DNA from: Ryuthela nishihirai
Taxonomy: Eukaryota > Arthropoda > Arachnida > Araneae > Heptathelidae
Direction of reading: 5' to 3'
NCBI GenBank assembly: GCA_038380435.1
Contig: JAWZYU010000717.1
Coordinates: forward strand, 1 to 64,000
DNA: 64,000 nt
The notes beneath the pieces were generated by a model. The model ran no database searches and was not told the origin of the DNA. It saw only the letters and a list, made by a program, of their open reading frames with translations. The translations under genes were made by a program, and so were the position numbers. Position 1 is the first letter of the stretch, and each line of letters opens with the position of its first letter. Below, piece after piece: positions 21,061 to 30,845 of the stretch.

Positions 21061-21452
21061 CGGGGCGGGGGTGGCTCAATAGGTAGCGAGCCAGGCTCGT
21101 AATCTGTAGTTCCCAGGTTCGAGTCCCAGCTGGGTCAGCGTTGAGATTTATCTCCGCAACAATTCCCCGCCCTGCCCACGGTCAGTAGGGGACACCGATG
21201 GGCTTGGAAAGGCCTCCGTCCGTCGGATGGGACGTTAAGCCGTGGCCCCGTGTATGGGAGAGAGCCATACCCTGTGCACGTTAAAGAACACGCTGGATGG
21301 CCTTGACGGGAGGCTACCATCTGTCTCCCAACAGCTGTTCCAATGGGTCCCCTCCCCCAACCTTCTCTGAGCCTTCGGGGTCCATGTGACCTGGCCATTT
21401 AGCCCATGGTGTGCAAAAAAGTGCCGCTCAGAGTAAAACAACCCAACCCAAC
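21061..21452 (+). mobile_element. SINE, full length
   Basis: GGGGCGGGGGTGGCTCAATAGG to AAACAACCCAACCCAAC. A box changed at one site (CAATAGG), B box perfect. Confidence 0.95.
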
Positions 21453-21655
21453 TCTACATTGTTTACGCGTTTCGCTCCATCAGTCGAACTAGAACTTCAG
21501 GCTAGTTATAAAAGCGCTTTCTTCACTGTGAGCATGTGCAGCCAGCTAGAGACCTAAAAAACAATTCGTGAGTCACATTCCCATATCCTGATATTTCCAA
21601 AAATACACTTAACACAAATATATATAATAATAACAACACTACAATAATAAATACA
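21453..21655. other. unassigned; TATA-like element
   Basis: TATAAAAGCGC near 21506 is followed by TTCTTCACTGTG, a weak core-promoter-like pair (TATA and initiator). No ORF follows. Low confidence. Confidence 0.25.
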
Positions 21656-21657
21656 TT

Positions 21658-21856
21658 AGAGGGACATGACAGTCACGTGGACTCTCAAGGGCTCGAAGAA
21701 GGGGGGGAAGGGAACCCACTTATCAGCTGTGAGGAGAAAGATGGAAATCCTCCCATTAAGGCTTTCAGCATGTTTCTTTAACTTGCACAGCGTATGGCTC
21801 TCCTGACCATGGAGCCAGGGCTTAATGTACTCTCCGATGGATGGTGACCTTTCCAA
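21658..21856 (-). mobile_element. SINE 3' part that passes into the 32-bp array
   Basis: ACATGACAGTCACGTGGACTC to GATGGATGGTGACCTTTCC. The next SINE bases (AAGCCCATCGGTGTCC) are where the minisatellite begins; the head is absent. Confidence 0.85.
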
Positions 21857-22547
21857 GCCTATCCTTGTCCTATCATCCTCCCTATCAAGCCTGTCCTTGT
21901 CCTATCATCCTCCCTATCAAGCCTGTCCTTGTCCTATCATCCTCCCTATCAAGCCTGTCCTTGTCCTATCATCCTCCCTATCAATCCTGTCCTTGTACTA
22001 TCATCCTCCCTATTAAGCCTGTCCTTGTCCTATCATCCTCCCTATTAAGCCTGTCCTTGTCCTATCATCCTCCCTATCAATCCTGTCCTTGTCCTATCAT
22101 CCTCCCTATCAAGCCTGTCCTTGTCCTATCATCCTCCCTATCAAGCCTGTCCTATTCCTATCATCCTCCCTATCAAGCCTATCTTTGTCCTATCATCCTC
22201 CCTATCAAGCTGTCCTTGTCCTATCATCCTCCCTATCAATCCTGTCCTTGTCCTATCATCCTCCCTATCAAGCCTGTCCTTGTCCTATCATCCTCCCTAT
22301 CAAGCCTGTCCTTGTCCTATCATCCTCCCTATCAAGCCTGTCCTTGTCCTATCATCCTCCCTATCAATCCTGTCCTTGTCCTATCATCCTCCCTATCAAG
22401 CCTGTCCTATTCCTATCATCCTCCCTATCAAGCCTATCTTTGTCCTATCATCCTCCCTATCAAGCCTGTCCTTGTCCTATCATCCTCCCTGTCAAGCCTG
22501 TCCTTGTCCTATCATCCTCCCTATCAAGCCCGTCCTTGTCCTATCAT
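21855..22547 (+). repeat. 32-bp minisatellite seeded in a SINE
   Basis: About 21 units of AAGCCTGTCCTTGTCC + TATCATCCTCCCTATC, with a few one-base changes and one unit short by one base. The first unit (AAGCCTATCCTTGTCC) continues directly from the SINE body. Because 32 is not a multiple of three and the unit has no plus-strand stop, all three plus frames stay open, giving long repetitive ORFs that are not genes. Confidence 0.95.
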
Positions 22548-22814
22548 TGGTCAGGAAGGGTCTTCTCAAGCCTGTCCTGACCGATGATAAACTGAGAATT
22601 TAAGGTAGATATTCTTAAGAGATGCAACAGAAATTCTATACTTAAAAATGAAAACAAACATTTCTAAATGAATGATGAATTGGGAAACAAAATTATTTTA
22701 AGGAAACAAAAAAATATACCATTTTAATGAGCACTATGAATTTGTAAAAAAGCGTTTAATTATGCATCTAAAAATGCTTGGTCAAAAAAATTGGAAGAAA
22801 TGAACTAGTGTATA
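22548..22814. other. unassigned AT-rich DNA
   Basis: Begins with GGTCAGGAAGGGTCTTCTC; otherwise nothing recognised. Confidence 0.35.
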
Positions 22815-22996
22815 CAGGGTGAATCTGAAAAAGTGGGCAAAACTTTACGGGATGGTAGAACGCAGCTATACGAGCAATATTCGTCATGGAATGTATGGTC
22901 GGAACGCAAACGGCGAGCCGCTAGGTGGCGTTGGAAATGGTATAAAAGGGTCGGTCCTCGCACCCAACGGCATTTCTACCGTGGATTGCCGAGAGG

Positions 22997-23415
22997 ATGG
23001 CTGGTTATACTAACCACGAAATGGCGGGTATGCACTTTGTGTACAGTCGCTCAAAAAAGTATCCGAACACTATGGTTGACTACAGAATTCAGAAAAAATA
23101 TCAGGCAACGATTTTTTCAGAAATTAGTGATCTGGCAACCTTCGTGTCACGTGACACGAAGGTTGCCAGACACGAAGGTTGCCAGATCGTTGCCAGACAC
23201 GAAGGTTGCCAGATCACTAATTTCTGAAAAAATCGTTGCCTGATATTTTTTCTGAATTCTGTAGTCAACCATAGTGTTCGGATACTTTTTTGAGCGACTG
23301 TACGGTGCGGCGGACGGGAATGCAAGTGAGGCACAGAGACGTTACCGCGACCGGTTTCCGATGAGATGCACTCCAGATCGGAAAACCTTCGAGCGTTTGC
23401 ATCGGCGGCTGTGTG
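22997..23415 (+). pseudogene. transposase N-terminal HTH (DUF4817-like), split by a MITE
   Basis: Starts MAGYTNHEMAGMHFVY at 22997-23043. Skipping the MITE at its TA duplication, the same frame resumes at 23301 with YGAADGNASEAQRRYRDRFP, then CTPDRKTFERLHRRLCG. The YG..DGN..EA.R.Y..RFP and DRKTF.RL..RL patterns are those of the DUF4817 helix-turn-helix domain at the N terminus of some arthropod transposases. The frame ends in the right inverted end, so no DDE domain remains. Confidence 0.82.
23044..23300. mobile_element. palindromic Tc1-type MITE, 257 bp, with near-perfect arms
   Basis: Flanked by TA (23042-23043, 23301-23302). Arms begin CAGTCGCTCAAAAAAGTATCC and extend ~105 bp each with no mismatch that I can see, meeting around GTGTCACGTGACAC plus an extra inner copy of ACGAAGGTTGCCAG. 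The arms share private variants (GACTACAG, ATCAGGC) not seen in the other copies. Family members: 39099, 39737, 53579 and 62425. No coding capacity. Confidence 0.93.
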
Positions 23416-23544
23416 GAAAACTACCTTTTAACTTCTCACCGCTTGCGTTCCGACCATACATTCTATGACGAATATTGCTCGTATAGCTGCGTTCTACCAC
23501 CCCGTAAAGTTTTGCCCACTTTTTCATATTCACCCTGTATATAT

Positions 23545-23938
23545 TAATGATTCTACATTTGTTTACATAAATTAAGGAAACTCCATATGTTAATACGATG
23601 GAAGCTAACATCAAAGCTCTATACTTCTAAAATAAGTTTTTGTTTGAAAATTGTAATTGCAGATAAAGATCTCAATCAAATAAATCAATATCTCGATTTT
23701 TTTTCAACAACCTTCGTCCAGCATTTAATGAGTTATGGAAGTTTGAATATTTAGCGATAACAATGCCAGTCATAAAATTGATTTCAGAAGTTAATTAAAA
23801 CTTAGCAATAAGTATTGTATCAAAGTATTTAATAAAATAAGTATGTATCATAGAAGTTTGTGTAAAGAATCTTTATTCAGTATTCAAACTTCCATAACTC
23901 ATTAAACACACAACGAATATTGTTGAAAATTCTGTGGG
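23545..23938. repeat. AT-rich foldback repeat, related to 24690-24845 and 52285-52790
   Basis: 23560-23705 matches 24690-24845 (GAAGCTAACRTCAAAGCTCT, AGATCTCAATCAAATAAATC). Inside, TTTAATGAGTTATGGAAGTT (23729 on) and its reverse complement (23886 on) form ~45-bp arms. A more diverged relative lies at 52.3 kb. Confidence 0.7.
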
Positions 23939-24325
23939 TTGTTGGGTTGTTTTACCTCTGAGCGGCACTTTTTTGCACACCATGGGCTAAATGGCCAGGT
24001 CACGTGGACCCCGAAGGCTCAGAGAAGGTTGGGGGAGGGAACCTACTGGAACAGCTGTTGGGACGCAGATGGTAGCCTCCCGTCAAGGCCATCCAGCGTG
24101 TTCTTTAACGTGCACAGGGTATGGCTCTCCAGCACACGGACCACGGCTTAACGTCCCATCCGACGGACGGCGGGCCTTTCCAAGCCCATCGGTGTCCCCT
24201 ACTGACCGTGGGCAGGGCGGGGAATTTTGCGGAGATAAATCTCAACGCTGATCCAGATGGGACTCGAACCTGGGAATTACAGATTACGAACCTGTCGCGC
24301 TACCGACTGAGCAACCCCCGCCCCA
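23939..24325 (-). mobile_element. SINE, full length
   Basis: 13-bp target duplication with one change, AAAATTCTGTGGG (23926-23938) / AAAATACTGTGGG (24326-24338). Inserted in the foldback repeat. Confidence 0.95.
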
Positions 24326-24338
24326 AAAATACTGTGGG

Positions 24339-24689
24339 CATCAACTGGATGTGATCAGTCCGGAATCTAGAGAAAACAATCGACAAAAGGGGAGGGGCAC
24401 AAGAATCGAGCCGAAAAAATATAAGGGGGCGGGGCATGAGACTGGATTTCCATTGCGTTATAAAATTTCCCTCTTCGACTTCACATATCTTTAACTATAT
24501 TTCCAAAAAATTGCATCAAACATTAATAAGTATAATAACTTTTGCGTTTATTACCATTATTAGCATTCTGGAAGGACATTTCATGGATTCGGCCCTGGTT
24601 GTGATGGTAGACGACATATGGAAATTGTTGATAATTTCTGAAGGGTCGTTCGTATCTTCGCCCAACGATACATACATCAAACAAGATAC
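24339..24689. repeat. unclassified repeat, related to 61380-61560
   Basis: Shares RAATCGAGCCGAAAAAATAT-like and GAGACTGGATTTCCATTGC / GAGACTTGATTTCCAATGC landmarks with 61400-61570. A 90-codon ORF (24436-24708) has no recognised domain. Confidence 0.55.
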
Positions 24690-24845
24690 ACTGGTTTCCA
24701 TAAATTAAGAAAAATCCGTATGTTAAGTCAATCGGAAGCTAACGTCAAAGCTCTATAACTTCTCAAAAAGTTTTTTTTTTTGCTTTGAAAAATGTGATTG
24801 CTGATAAAGATCTCAATCAAATAAATCAATATCTCGATTTTCGAC
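24690..24845. repeat. second copy of the 23560-23705 repeat
   Basis: Direct relative of 23560-23705, about 1.1 kb away, ending AATCAATATCTCGATTTT in both. Confidence 0.8.
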
Positions 24846-24857
24846 AATATACATAGT

Positions 24858-25548
24858 CGTATCAGAATGATATGACCACCAACCTAATAATGGGAATACC
24901 ACTCTTGGCCGGATGACAGCAGCGAGACGGCGTGGCATGGACGCAATAGGGCCCTGGAAGGTTGCCAGAGGCACATGTGCCCATTCGGACTCCAGCAGAG
25001 CACGGAGGTTCCATAGATGACGTGGTTGTGGGTCTGCACACCGAACTGTCGATCCAAATGGTCCCACAAGTGCTCTATGGGATTGAGGTCGGGCGATTTT
25101 GCCGGCCATGGGAGAACAGAAACATCACTGTAGTGTTCCTGGAACCAGTCATGCACCACCTTAACGACATGGCAGGGCGCATTGTCCTGTTGGTAGAAAC
25201 CATCACCACCAGGGTAAACGTCCAACATGAAGGGATGCATGTGGTTAGCGATGATAGATAGGTAGCCATTGGTGTTCAGGGACCCATCTAGTGATACCAG
25301 CGGTCCCAGGTCATGCCAGCGACAAGTCATCCCCCAGACATGCACACCGCCACCACCTGCCTGTACCTGACCGACAAGCATGTCTGGGTGTTGGTTCTTG
25401 TGTGTCTGACTCATATCTGCACCACCCGTCACTTCTGTGGAGTAGAAACCTCGATTCGTCGGAGAAGCAACCTTTTCCCACTCTTTCACTGTCCAATGAC
25501 GGTAGTCCTGTGCGAATAGCAGACGTCGTTGAGATGAGCCTTGGATAA
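24858..25548 (-). pseudogene. Tc1-like DD36E transposase, frameshifted and 5'-truncated
   Basis: Reading on the minus strand: HWTVKEWEKV, then (other frame) CFSDESRFLLHRSDG with the first catalytic Asp, then VQAGGGGVHVWGM, DGFYQQDNAPCH (second Asp) and WPAKSPDLNPIEHLWD (Glu). There are 36 residues between Asp and Glu. A second frameshift near 25035 moves the C-terminus (NLRALLESEWAHVP) to another frame. The N-terminal HTH is lost where a SINE stands at 25553. Belongs to the DD36E (Incomer-like) group, as does the fragment at 4353. Confidence 0.85.
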
Positions 25549-25552
25549 CATA

Positions 25553-25938
25553 GGGGCGGGGGTGGCTCAGTCGGTAGCGCGCCAGACTCGTAATCTGTAG
25601 TTCCCAGGTTCGAGTCCCAGCTGGGTCAGTGTTGAGATTTATTTCCGCAAAAATTCCCCGCCCTGCCCACGGTCAGTAGGGGACACCGATGGGCTTGGAA
25701 AGGCCGTCGTCCGTCGGATGGGACGTTAAGCCGTGGCCCCGTGTGCGGGAGAGCCATAACCTGTGCACGTTAAAGAACACGCTGGATGGCCTTGACAGGA
25801 GGCTACCATCTGTCTCCCAACAGCTGTTCCAGTGGGTCCCCTCCCCCAACCTTCTCTGAGCCTTCGGGGTCCATGTGACCTGGCCATTTAGCCCATGGTG
25901 TGCAAAAAAGTGCCGCTCAGAGGTAAAACAACCCAACC
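25553..25938 (+). mobile_element. SINE, full length, near consensus
   Basis: GGGGCGGGGGTGGCTCAGTCGG to AACAACCCAACC with perfect A and B boxes. It borders the truncated transposase; no clear target duplication, so it may mark a deletion. Confidence 0.95.
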
Positions 25939-26339
25939 TCTCTGTAATGATGTGTAACTCGGCCGGTATTATCAGAATAAAAAGCGGGCATATATTCCTC
26001 CCTGCGAGATATCTTTATAGATGCAAGGGAACAGCCATTTCAACCGCGACATGATTTATGACCTACCCCCGATGCCATCGAGTTTAATCTTATTTCCTTC
26101 CTGCTTCTGCTGATGCTATTTCCTAAAACTTCCTAGCTAACTTTCAATAAACGGTGCTTCAAACAGACGTAGTACGGAAAAAAATTTCTTCCCCTTGTGA
26201 GATATTGGGGCCCAGGACTGCAGAATGGCAACTGTTCTTTTTTCCTTATCACAACGACTGGAGTGAAAGTATAATGCCTAGCCAAAATATTATGAACACT
26301 GCATTGTGCGCAAAGTACCATGAAATATGCCGCAAAACT
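25939..26339. other. unassigned; remnant of a SINE head at the right end
   Basis: The last ~12 bp (GCCGCAAAACTCC) are SINE-like and belong to the older SINE split by the next entry. The rest is not recognised. Confidence 0.4.
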
Positions 26340-26351
26340 CCCCACCCAGCT

Positions 26352-26746
26352 TTGTGTGGCGGGGGTGGCTCAGTCGGTAGCGCGCCAGGCTCGTAATCTG
26401 TAGTTCCCAGGTTCGAGTCCCAGCTGGGTCAGCGTTGAGATTTATCTCCGCAAAATTCCCCGCCCTGCCCACGGTCAGTAGGGGACACCGATGGGCTTGG
26501 AAAGGCCGCCGTCCGTCGGATGGGACGTTAAGCCGTGGCTCCGTGTGCGGGAGAGACATACCCTGTGCACGTTAAAGAACACACTGGATGGCCTTGACGG
26601 GAGGCTACCATCTGTCTCCCAACAGCTGTTCCAGTGGGTCCCCTCCCCCAACCTTCTCTGAGCCATCGGGGTCCATGTGACCTGGCCATTTAGCCCATGG
26701 TGTGCAAAAAAGTGCCGCTCAGAGGTAAAACAACCCAACAACCCAA
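26352..26746 (+). mobile_element. young SINE inserted in an older SINE
   Basis: A box 26366-26377 and B box 26410-26420 are perfect. Target duplication CCCCACCCAGCT (26340-26351, 26747-26758) is itself SINE sequence. The tail has an extra CAACCCAA. Confidence 0.95.
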
Positions 26747-26975
26747 CCCCACCCAGCTCTCGGTCAGTAGGGAAGACCGATGGTCTTGGAAAGGCGCCGT
26801 CTGTCGTATCGGATGTTAACCTGTGGTCCCGTGTGCGAAAGAGCCATACCCTCTGTGTACTTCAAAGGACATGCTTGATAGCCTTGACAGGAGGCTACCA
26901 TCTGTCTCAACAGCGGGTCTCCTCCCTGAAACCTTGTCTGAGACCTCAGGGACCTTGTGACCTGTCCATTTAGCG
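26747..26975 (+). mobile_element. older SINE, 3' part
   Basis: Continues from the target duplication: CTCGGTCAGTAGGGAAGACC to TGACCTGTCCATTTAGCGAA, then runs into the AT-rich TIR family. Confidence 0.85.
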
Positions 26976-27291
26976 AAGGCCACTTTGATACACCAGGACT
27001 GGGGCAGCCTTCAACAAAAGAAGGGAAGAAAGAAAGAAAATTATTTATACATAAATATATAATTGGTTTAAGAATTAATTAAAGCCATTTATTTTAAAAC
27101 TAGTTGTAATAAAATAATTTATTCATTAGTGTTTCATTAAAATATTTCAGAAAGTTGTAAAATTTATTACCAAATTTTTAAAAATAAATAACTACTAGTT
27201 GAATTTTTAGGAATCTTAATATAATTAAAATTGCTACATTTTTGAAAATAAGGTTTGTTACTGTAGTGTGCAGTCTTGTTCTATCGAAATG
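26976..27291 (+). mobile_element. AT-rich TIR element (family B), copy
   Basis: Starts AAGGCCACTTTGATACACCA and ends GTTCTATCGAAATGGC; compare ends of 61578-61945 (AAGGCCACCTTGATACAC ... ATATCGAGGTGGCCTT). The interior TAAAGCCATTTATTTTAAAA is shared by all copies. Non-coding; superfamily unknown. Confidence 0.7.
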
Positions 27292-27303
27292 GCTTTGATT
27301 TAG

Positions 27304-27862
27304 GGGGCGGGGGTGGCTCAGTCGGAAGCGCGCCAGGCTCGTAATCTGTAGTTCCCAGGTTCGAGTCCCAGCTGGGTCAGCGTTGAGATTTATCTCCGCA
27401 AAATTCCCCGCCCTGCCCACGGTCAGTAGGGGACACCGATGGGCTTGGAAAGGCCGCCGTCCGTCGGATGGGACGTTAAGCCGTGGCTCCGTGTGCGGGA
27501 GAGCCATACCCTGTGAACGTTAAAGAACACGCTGGATGGCCTTGACAAGAGGCTACCATCTGTCTCCCAACAGCTGTTCCAGTGGGTCCCCTCCCCCAAC
27601 CTTCTCTGAGCCTTCGGGGTCCATGTGACCTGGCCATTTAGCCCATGGTGTGCAAAAAAGTGCCGCTCAGAGGTAAAACAACCCAACGTTAAAGAACACG
27701 CTGGATGGCCTTGACGGGAGGCTACCATCTGTCTCCCAACAGCTGCTCCAGTGGGTCCCCTCCCCCAACCTTCTCTGAGCCTTCGGGGTCCATGTGACCT
27801 GGCCATTTAGCCCATGGTGTGCAAAAAAGTGCCGCTCAGAGGTAAAACAACAACAACAACAA
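27304..27862 (+). mobile_element. SINE with a duplicated 3' module
   Basis: One full SINE (27304-27686) followed directly by a second copy of its last ~165 bp (27687-27862) joined at CCCAACGTTAAAGAACACGC, tail CAACAACAACAACAA. A single 12-bp target duplication GCTTTGATTTAG (27292-27303, 27863-27874) encloses both, so they were inserted as one transcript. The target is an older SINE-like tail (27863-27921). Confidence 0.94.
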
Positions 27863-27921
27863 GCTTTGATTTAGCCCACTGTGTGTAAAAAAAAGTGTTA
27901 CTCAGAGGTAAAATAACCCAA
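27863..27921 (+). mobile_element. remnant of an older SINE tail
   Basis: TTTAGCCCACTGTGTGTAAAA through ACTCAGAGGTAAAATAACCC; interrupted by the preceding SINE. Confidence 0.75.
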
Positions 27922-27947
27922 CCGCATCCTGCCTTCGAGCAGTAGAG

Positions 27948-28437
27948 CAAGGCCAATTTGATATATCAGGCCCGGACAGCCTTCTGTAAGAGAAGAAAGA
28001 AGCGAAATTAATTATGCATAAAAATTCAAGTATTTTAATTTGTTTAAAATTTAAGTCAAAGCTATTTATTTTAAAACTGTTTAAATAAAATAATTCATTC
28101 ATTGGGATTTTATTAAAATATTTGAGAACATTTCAAAATTAATTACCAAATTTTATAAAATAATTAACTACCATTGAATTTTTAGAAACATATTTATAAT
28201 AAAAATAGTTATATTTTTAAAAGATTTGAATTTTTAGAAGAATATATAAATAAGAGAAACACCTATATTTTTCAAGATTAGGTTTTCTGTTACTGCAATG
28301 TCCAGGCCTGTTATATTTAGGTGGTCTTCGTTGAGGCCACCGATGGCTTGGAAAGACCTCCATTTGTCGGATCGGATGAGCCAAGGCCTCGTCGATACAA
28401 CAGGCCTGGATACTGCAGTGACAGAAGATCCTAATTT
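27948..28437 (+). mobile_element. family B TIR element with a second inverted end
   Basis: Left end GCAAGGCCAATTTGATATAT, right end near 28335 (TATATTTAGGTGGTCTTCG). The last ~57 bp (28276-28333) are repeated inverted at 28381-28437 (AAGGCCTCGTCGATACAACA). Between the two ends sits a 43-bp piece of the SINE body (GGCCACCGATGGCTTGGAAA). Confidence 0.72.
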
Positions 28438-28470
28438 CATGTGTTATGTGATGTGATCAAATGTCATGGG

Positions 28471-28860
28471 ATTTGGGTTGGGTTGTTTTACCTCTGAGCG
28501 GCACTTTTTTGCACAACATGGGCTAAATGGTCAGGTCACAAGGACCCCGAAGGCTCAGAGAAAGTTGGGGGAGGGGACCCACTGGAACAGCTGTTGGGAG
28601 ACAGATGGTAGCCTCCCATCAAGGCCATCTAGCGTGTTCTTTAACGTGCACAGGGTATGGCTCTCCCGCACACGGGGCCACGGCTTAACGTCCCATCCAA
28701 CGGACGGCGGCCTTTCCAAGCCCATCGGTGTCCCCTACTGACCGTGGGCAGGGCGGAGAATTTTGCGGAGATAAATCTCAACGCTGACCCAGCTGGGACT
28801 CGAACCTGGGAACTACAGATTACGAGCCTGGCACGCTACCAACTGAGCCACCCCCGCCCC
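28471..28860 (-). mobile_element. SINE, full length
   Basis: Perfect 13-bp target duplication CAAATGTCATGGG (28458-28470, 28861-28873). Confidence 0.96.
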
Positions 28861-28873
28861 CAAATGTCATGGG

Positions 28874-29680
28874 TAGGTTAGAAACCCTTCAACATTGGGC
28901 TTTCTGCTATCCCAAACAAAGGATATGACGTGTAAATCACAATGTAGAAAATAAAAATAATAGTTTTTCTGAATTTTTAAAAGTTCCTACTTGTGCAGAG
29001 TGAACTTTCTGTGATCCAATTCTCTTGGATTCCAATTTCCTTTCCTTTCTGCACCAAAATAGATTTCAAAAACAAAAATTAACACTTCAAACAAGGTATA
29101 AAAAATAACAGTCACAGTTTTTCCTTCAGTTCCATCACAAAAATAACCATGAGGTTATCACTTGAGATATTGGCAACTAGAGAAAGTTTATATAAAACAA
29201 ATTTTTCTTGAACAGTCAATATTGCAAATTTGTAGATTGAATTCCTCTTTTTTTTTCGAAAAGCGAAAACCCAGCAAAGGGCGAATTCAGATTCTGTTTA
29301 TTAAAGAACTTTCCTCTAAGAAACTGAGAAGCAGGGTTTGAATTTTTAATCTAGTACTTTTACTGTAGCTTCTGCAGAGATGAGATTTCATTGACAATTC
29401 TTCATCTTTTCCTTCAGAATTTGTCGTTGAAATTGATAGAGAGGACAATGTAGAGATACATGAGAAATATTTATGGAGTTTTAAAGATGGTACAAAGTAG
29501 AGAGGGTTTTTTGTTAATTTTGAAGAGCTTTTCATTTAAAGCACAATGATCAAGGTTAATCCCGAAAAGAGCTGTTTCTTGTCTTCTGCTCAGATGAGAT
29601 GTTTGAAGTTGGGGTGGGGCGCTATTAAAGATGCTGCGATAGAATAGGCCAACATTTTTCGACTATTTTAAAAATGTTTA
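28874..29680. other. unassigned AT-rich DNA, possibly LINE 3' flank
   Basis: No domain or repeat recognised; lies next to the 3' end of the following LINE remnant. Confidence 0.35.
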
Positions 29681-29682
29681 AT

Positions 29683-30845
29683 TCATTCAGAGTGAATTAT
29701 TCTATTGTCTCTAATGCAGAAAGCTTTGTATGTTATGGTGTTATATATGCTTACGGTTTTCTGTAAGCTCTCTCTAGCAGTTTTGTCTGCCTCTTCGTTT
29801 CCGTAATATCCTATGTGGCTAGGAATCCACTGGAGCACAATTTGGTTTCTATTTTCTTCAATATGTTTATTGCATTGCCGTAATGTTTCTGAAATTAATG
29901 AACAGTTTGAGGTAAAAATTGGATTAGCTAGAAGAGCTTTGAGTGAAAACCTGCTGTCTGAAAGAATCGGAATTTTTTCTGAATGAAAACTGAATGCCCA
30001 TTCAAGTGCCTTGAGGATAGCCCAAAGTTCGCCATTCATAATAGATGTTGGATTAGACAACGAAAATCCTTATTTAATACTGAGATCAGGAATGCAGAAA
30101 GCAGAGGATGCTATTCCGATTTCATCACTTCTAGAATCGTCAGAAAAGATGTGGCAAAAACCAGCATATCTCCCACCAATATACAGCATGGTAAGAACCC
30201 ATAGTTCTTCAAATGGGTAATGATGTTTTGAAATCACATCAGGGATGAAAGGTAAAATATCTGGCCTAGAGAAATTCCAAATGGGAAAATCGGGTATTCT
30301 GTCTCCTGAAATATTTCTGTTAGTCAGATTTAAAAGGAAAATATTACTTTTGATACTTCTAAAAATGCTCGATCTTTTGCAGTTGTTCAAAATTTTATCT
30401 AAGATTAGATTTTTAATGGTCTTGGTTTTCATTCTTGCTACACTTTTAAAAAGAATGGAATTTCTTCTAACGCTGAGGGAGGTATGGCAACTTCAGCAAG
30501 AGAGGGAAGGGTTGGAGATCCAGGAAGTAATCCGAAGCAACATCTTATAGCTTTATTTTGGTAGGTTTCAAGCTTTCTGTACAAAGAATTGGAAGCATTA
30601 AGGTAAAGCTGATTACCATACTCGAGATCGGGCGTATTAAAACTCTGTAGAAAATAAGGAAAGTTTTAGATTAGCTCCCCATGATGTACCAGTTAGATAT
30701 CTCAGCATATTTAATCTGCTATTAACTTTTTGGCAGACTAGATTAATTTGAGGTTTCCAAATTTAATAATGGTCAAGAACTACAAGGAATTTGTGTGCTT
30801 TTGCTTTAACAACTTCAATTGGCTAATTAATTTCAGAAATATAGC
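29683..30845 (-). pseudogene. LINE ORF2 remnant: end of reverse transcriptase plus RNase H
   Basis: On the minus strand a decayed thumb region (GTSWGA, KLETYQNKAIRC-like) is followed by RNase H: NGELWAILKALEWAFS (Glu), PILSDSRFSLKALL (Asp), VLQWIPSHIGYYGNEEADKTA (His, Asp). The first RNase H Asp lies in the frame ending near 30070. Frameshifts and stops throughout. Different sequence from the 12.5-kb LINE, but same kind (Jockey/R1 group with RNase H). Confidence 0.8.

Larger units (their letters stand above)
22815..23540 (+). mobile_element. deleted DUF4817-type DNA transposon with ~95-bp inverted ends
   Basis: Ends are inverted copies: the left starts TACAGGGTGAATCTGAAAAA and the right, reversed, TACAGGGTGAATATGAAAAA; similarity runs to GTATGGTCGGAACGCAA. 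Inside is only the N-terminal coding part of a transposase; the catalytic domain is deleted and the coding sequence runs directly into the right end. Bounded by TA. Interrupted by the palindromic MITE at 23044-23300. Confidence 0.85.

Noticed and set aside
26357..26430. Functional tRNA (CGT anticodon)
   Set aside because: The head has good A and B boxes but poor acceptor pairing and continues into the SINE body in every copy.
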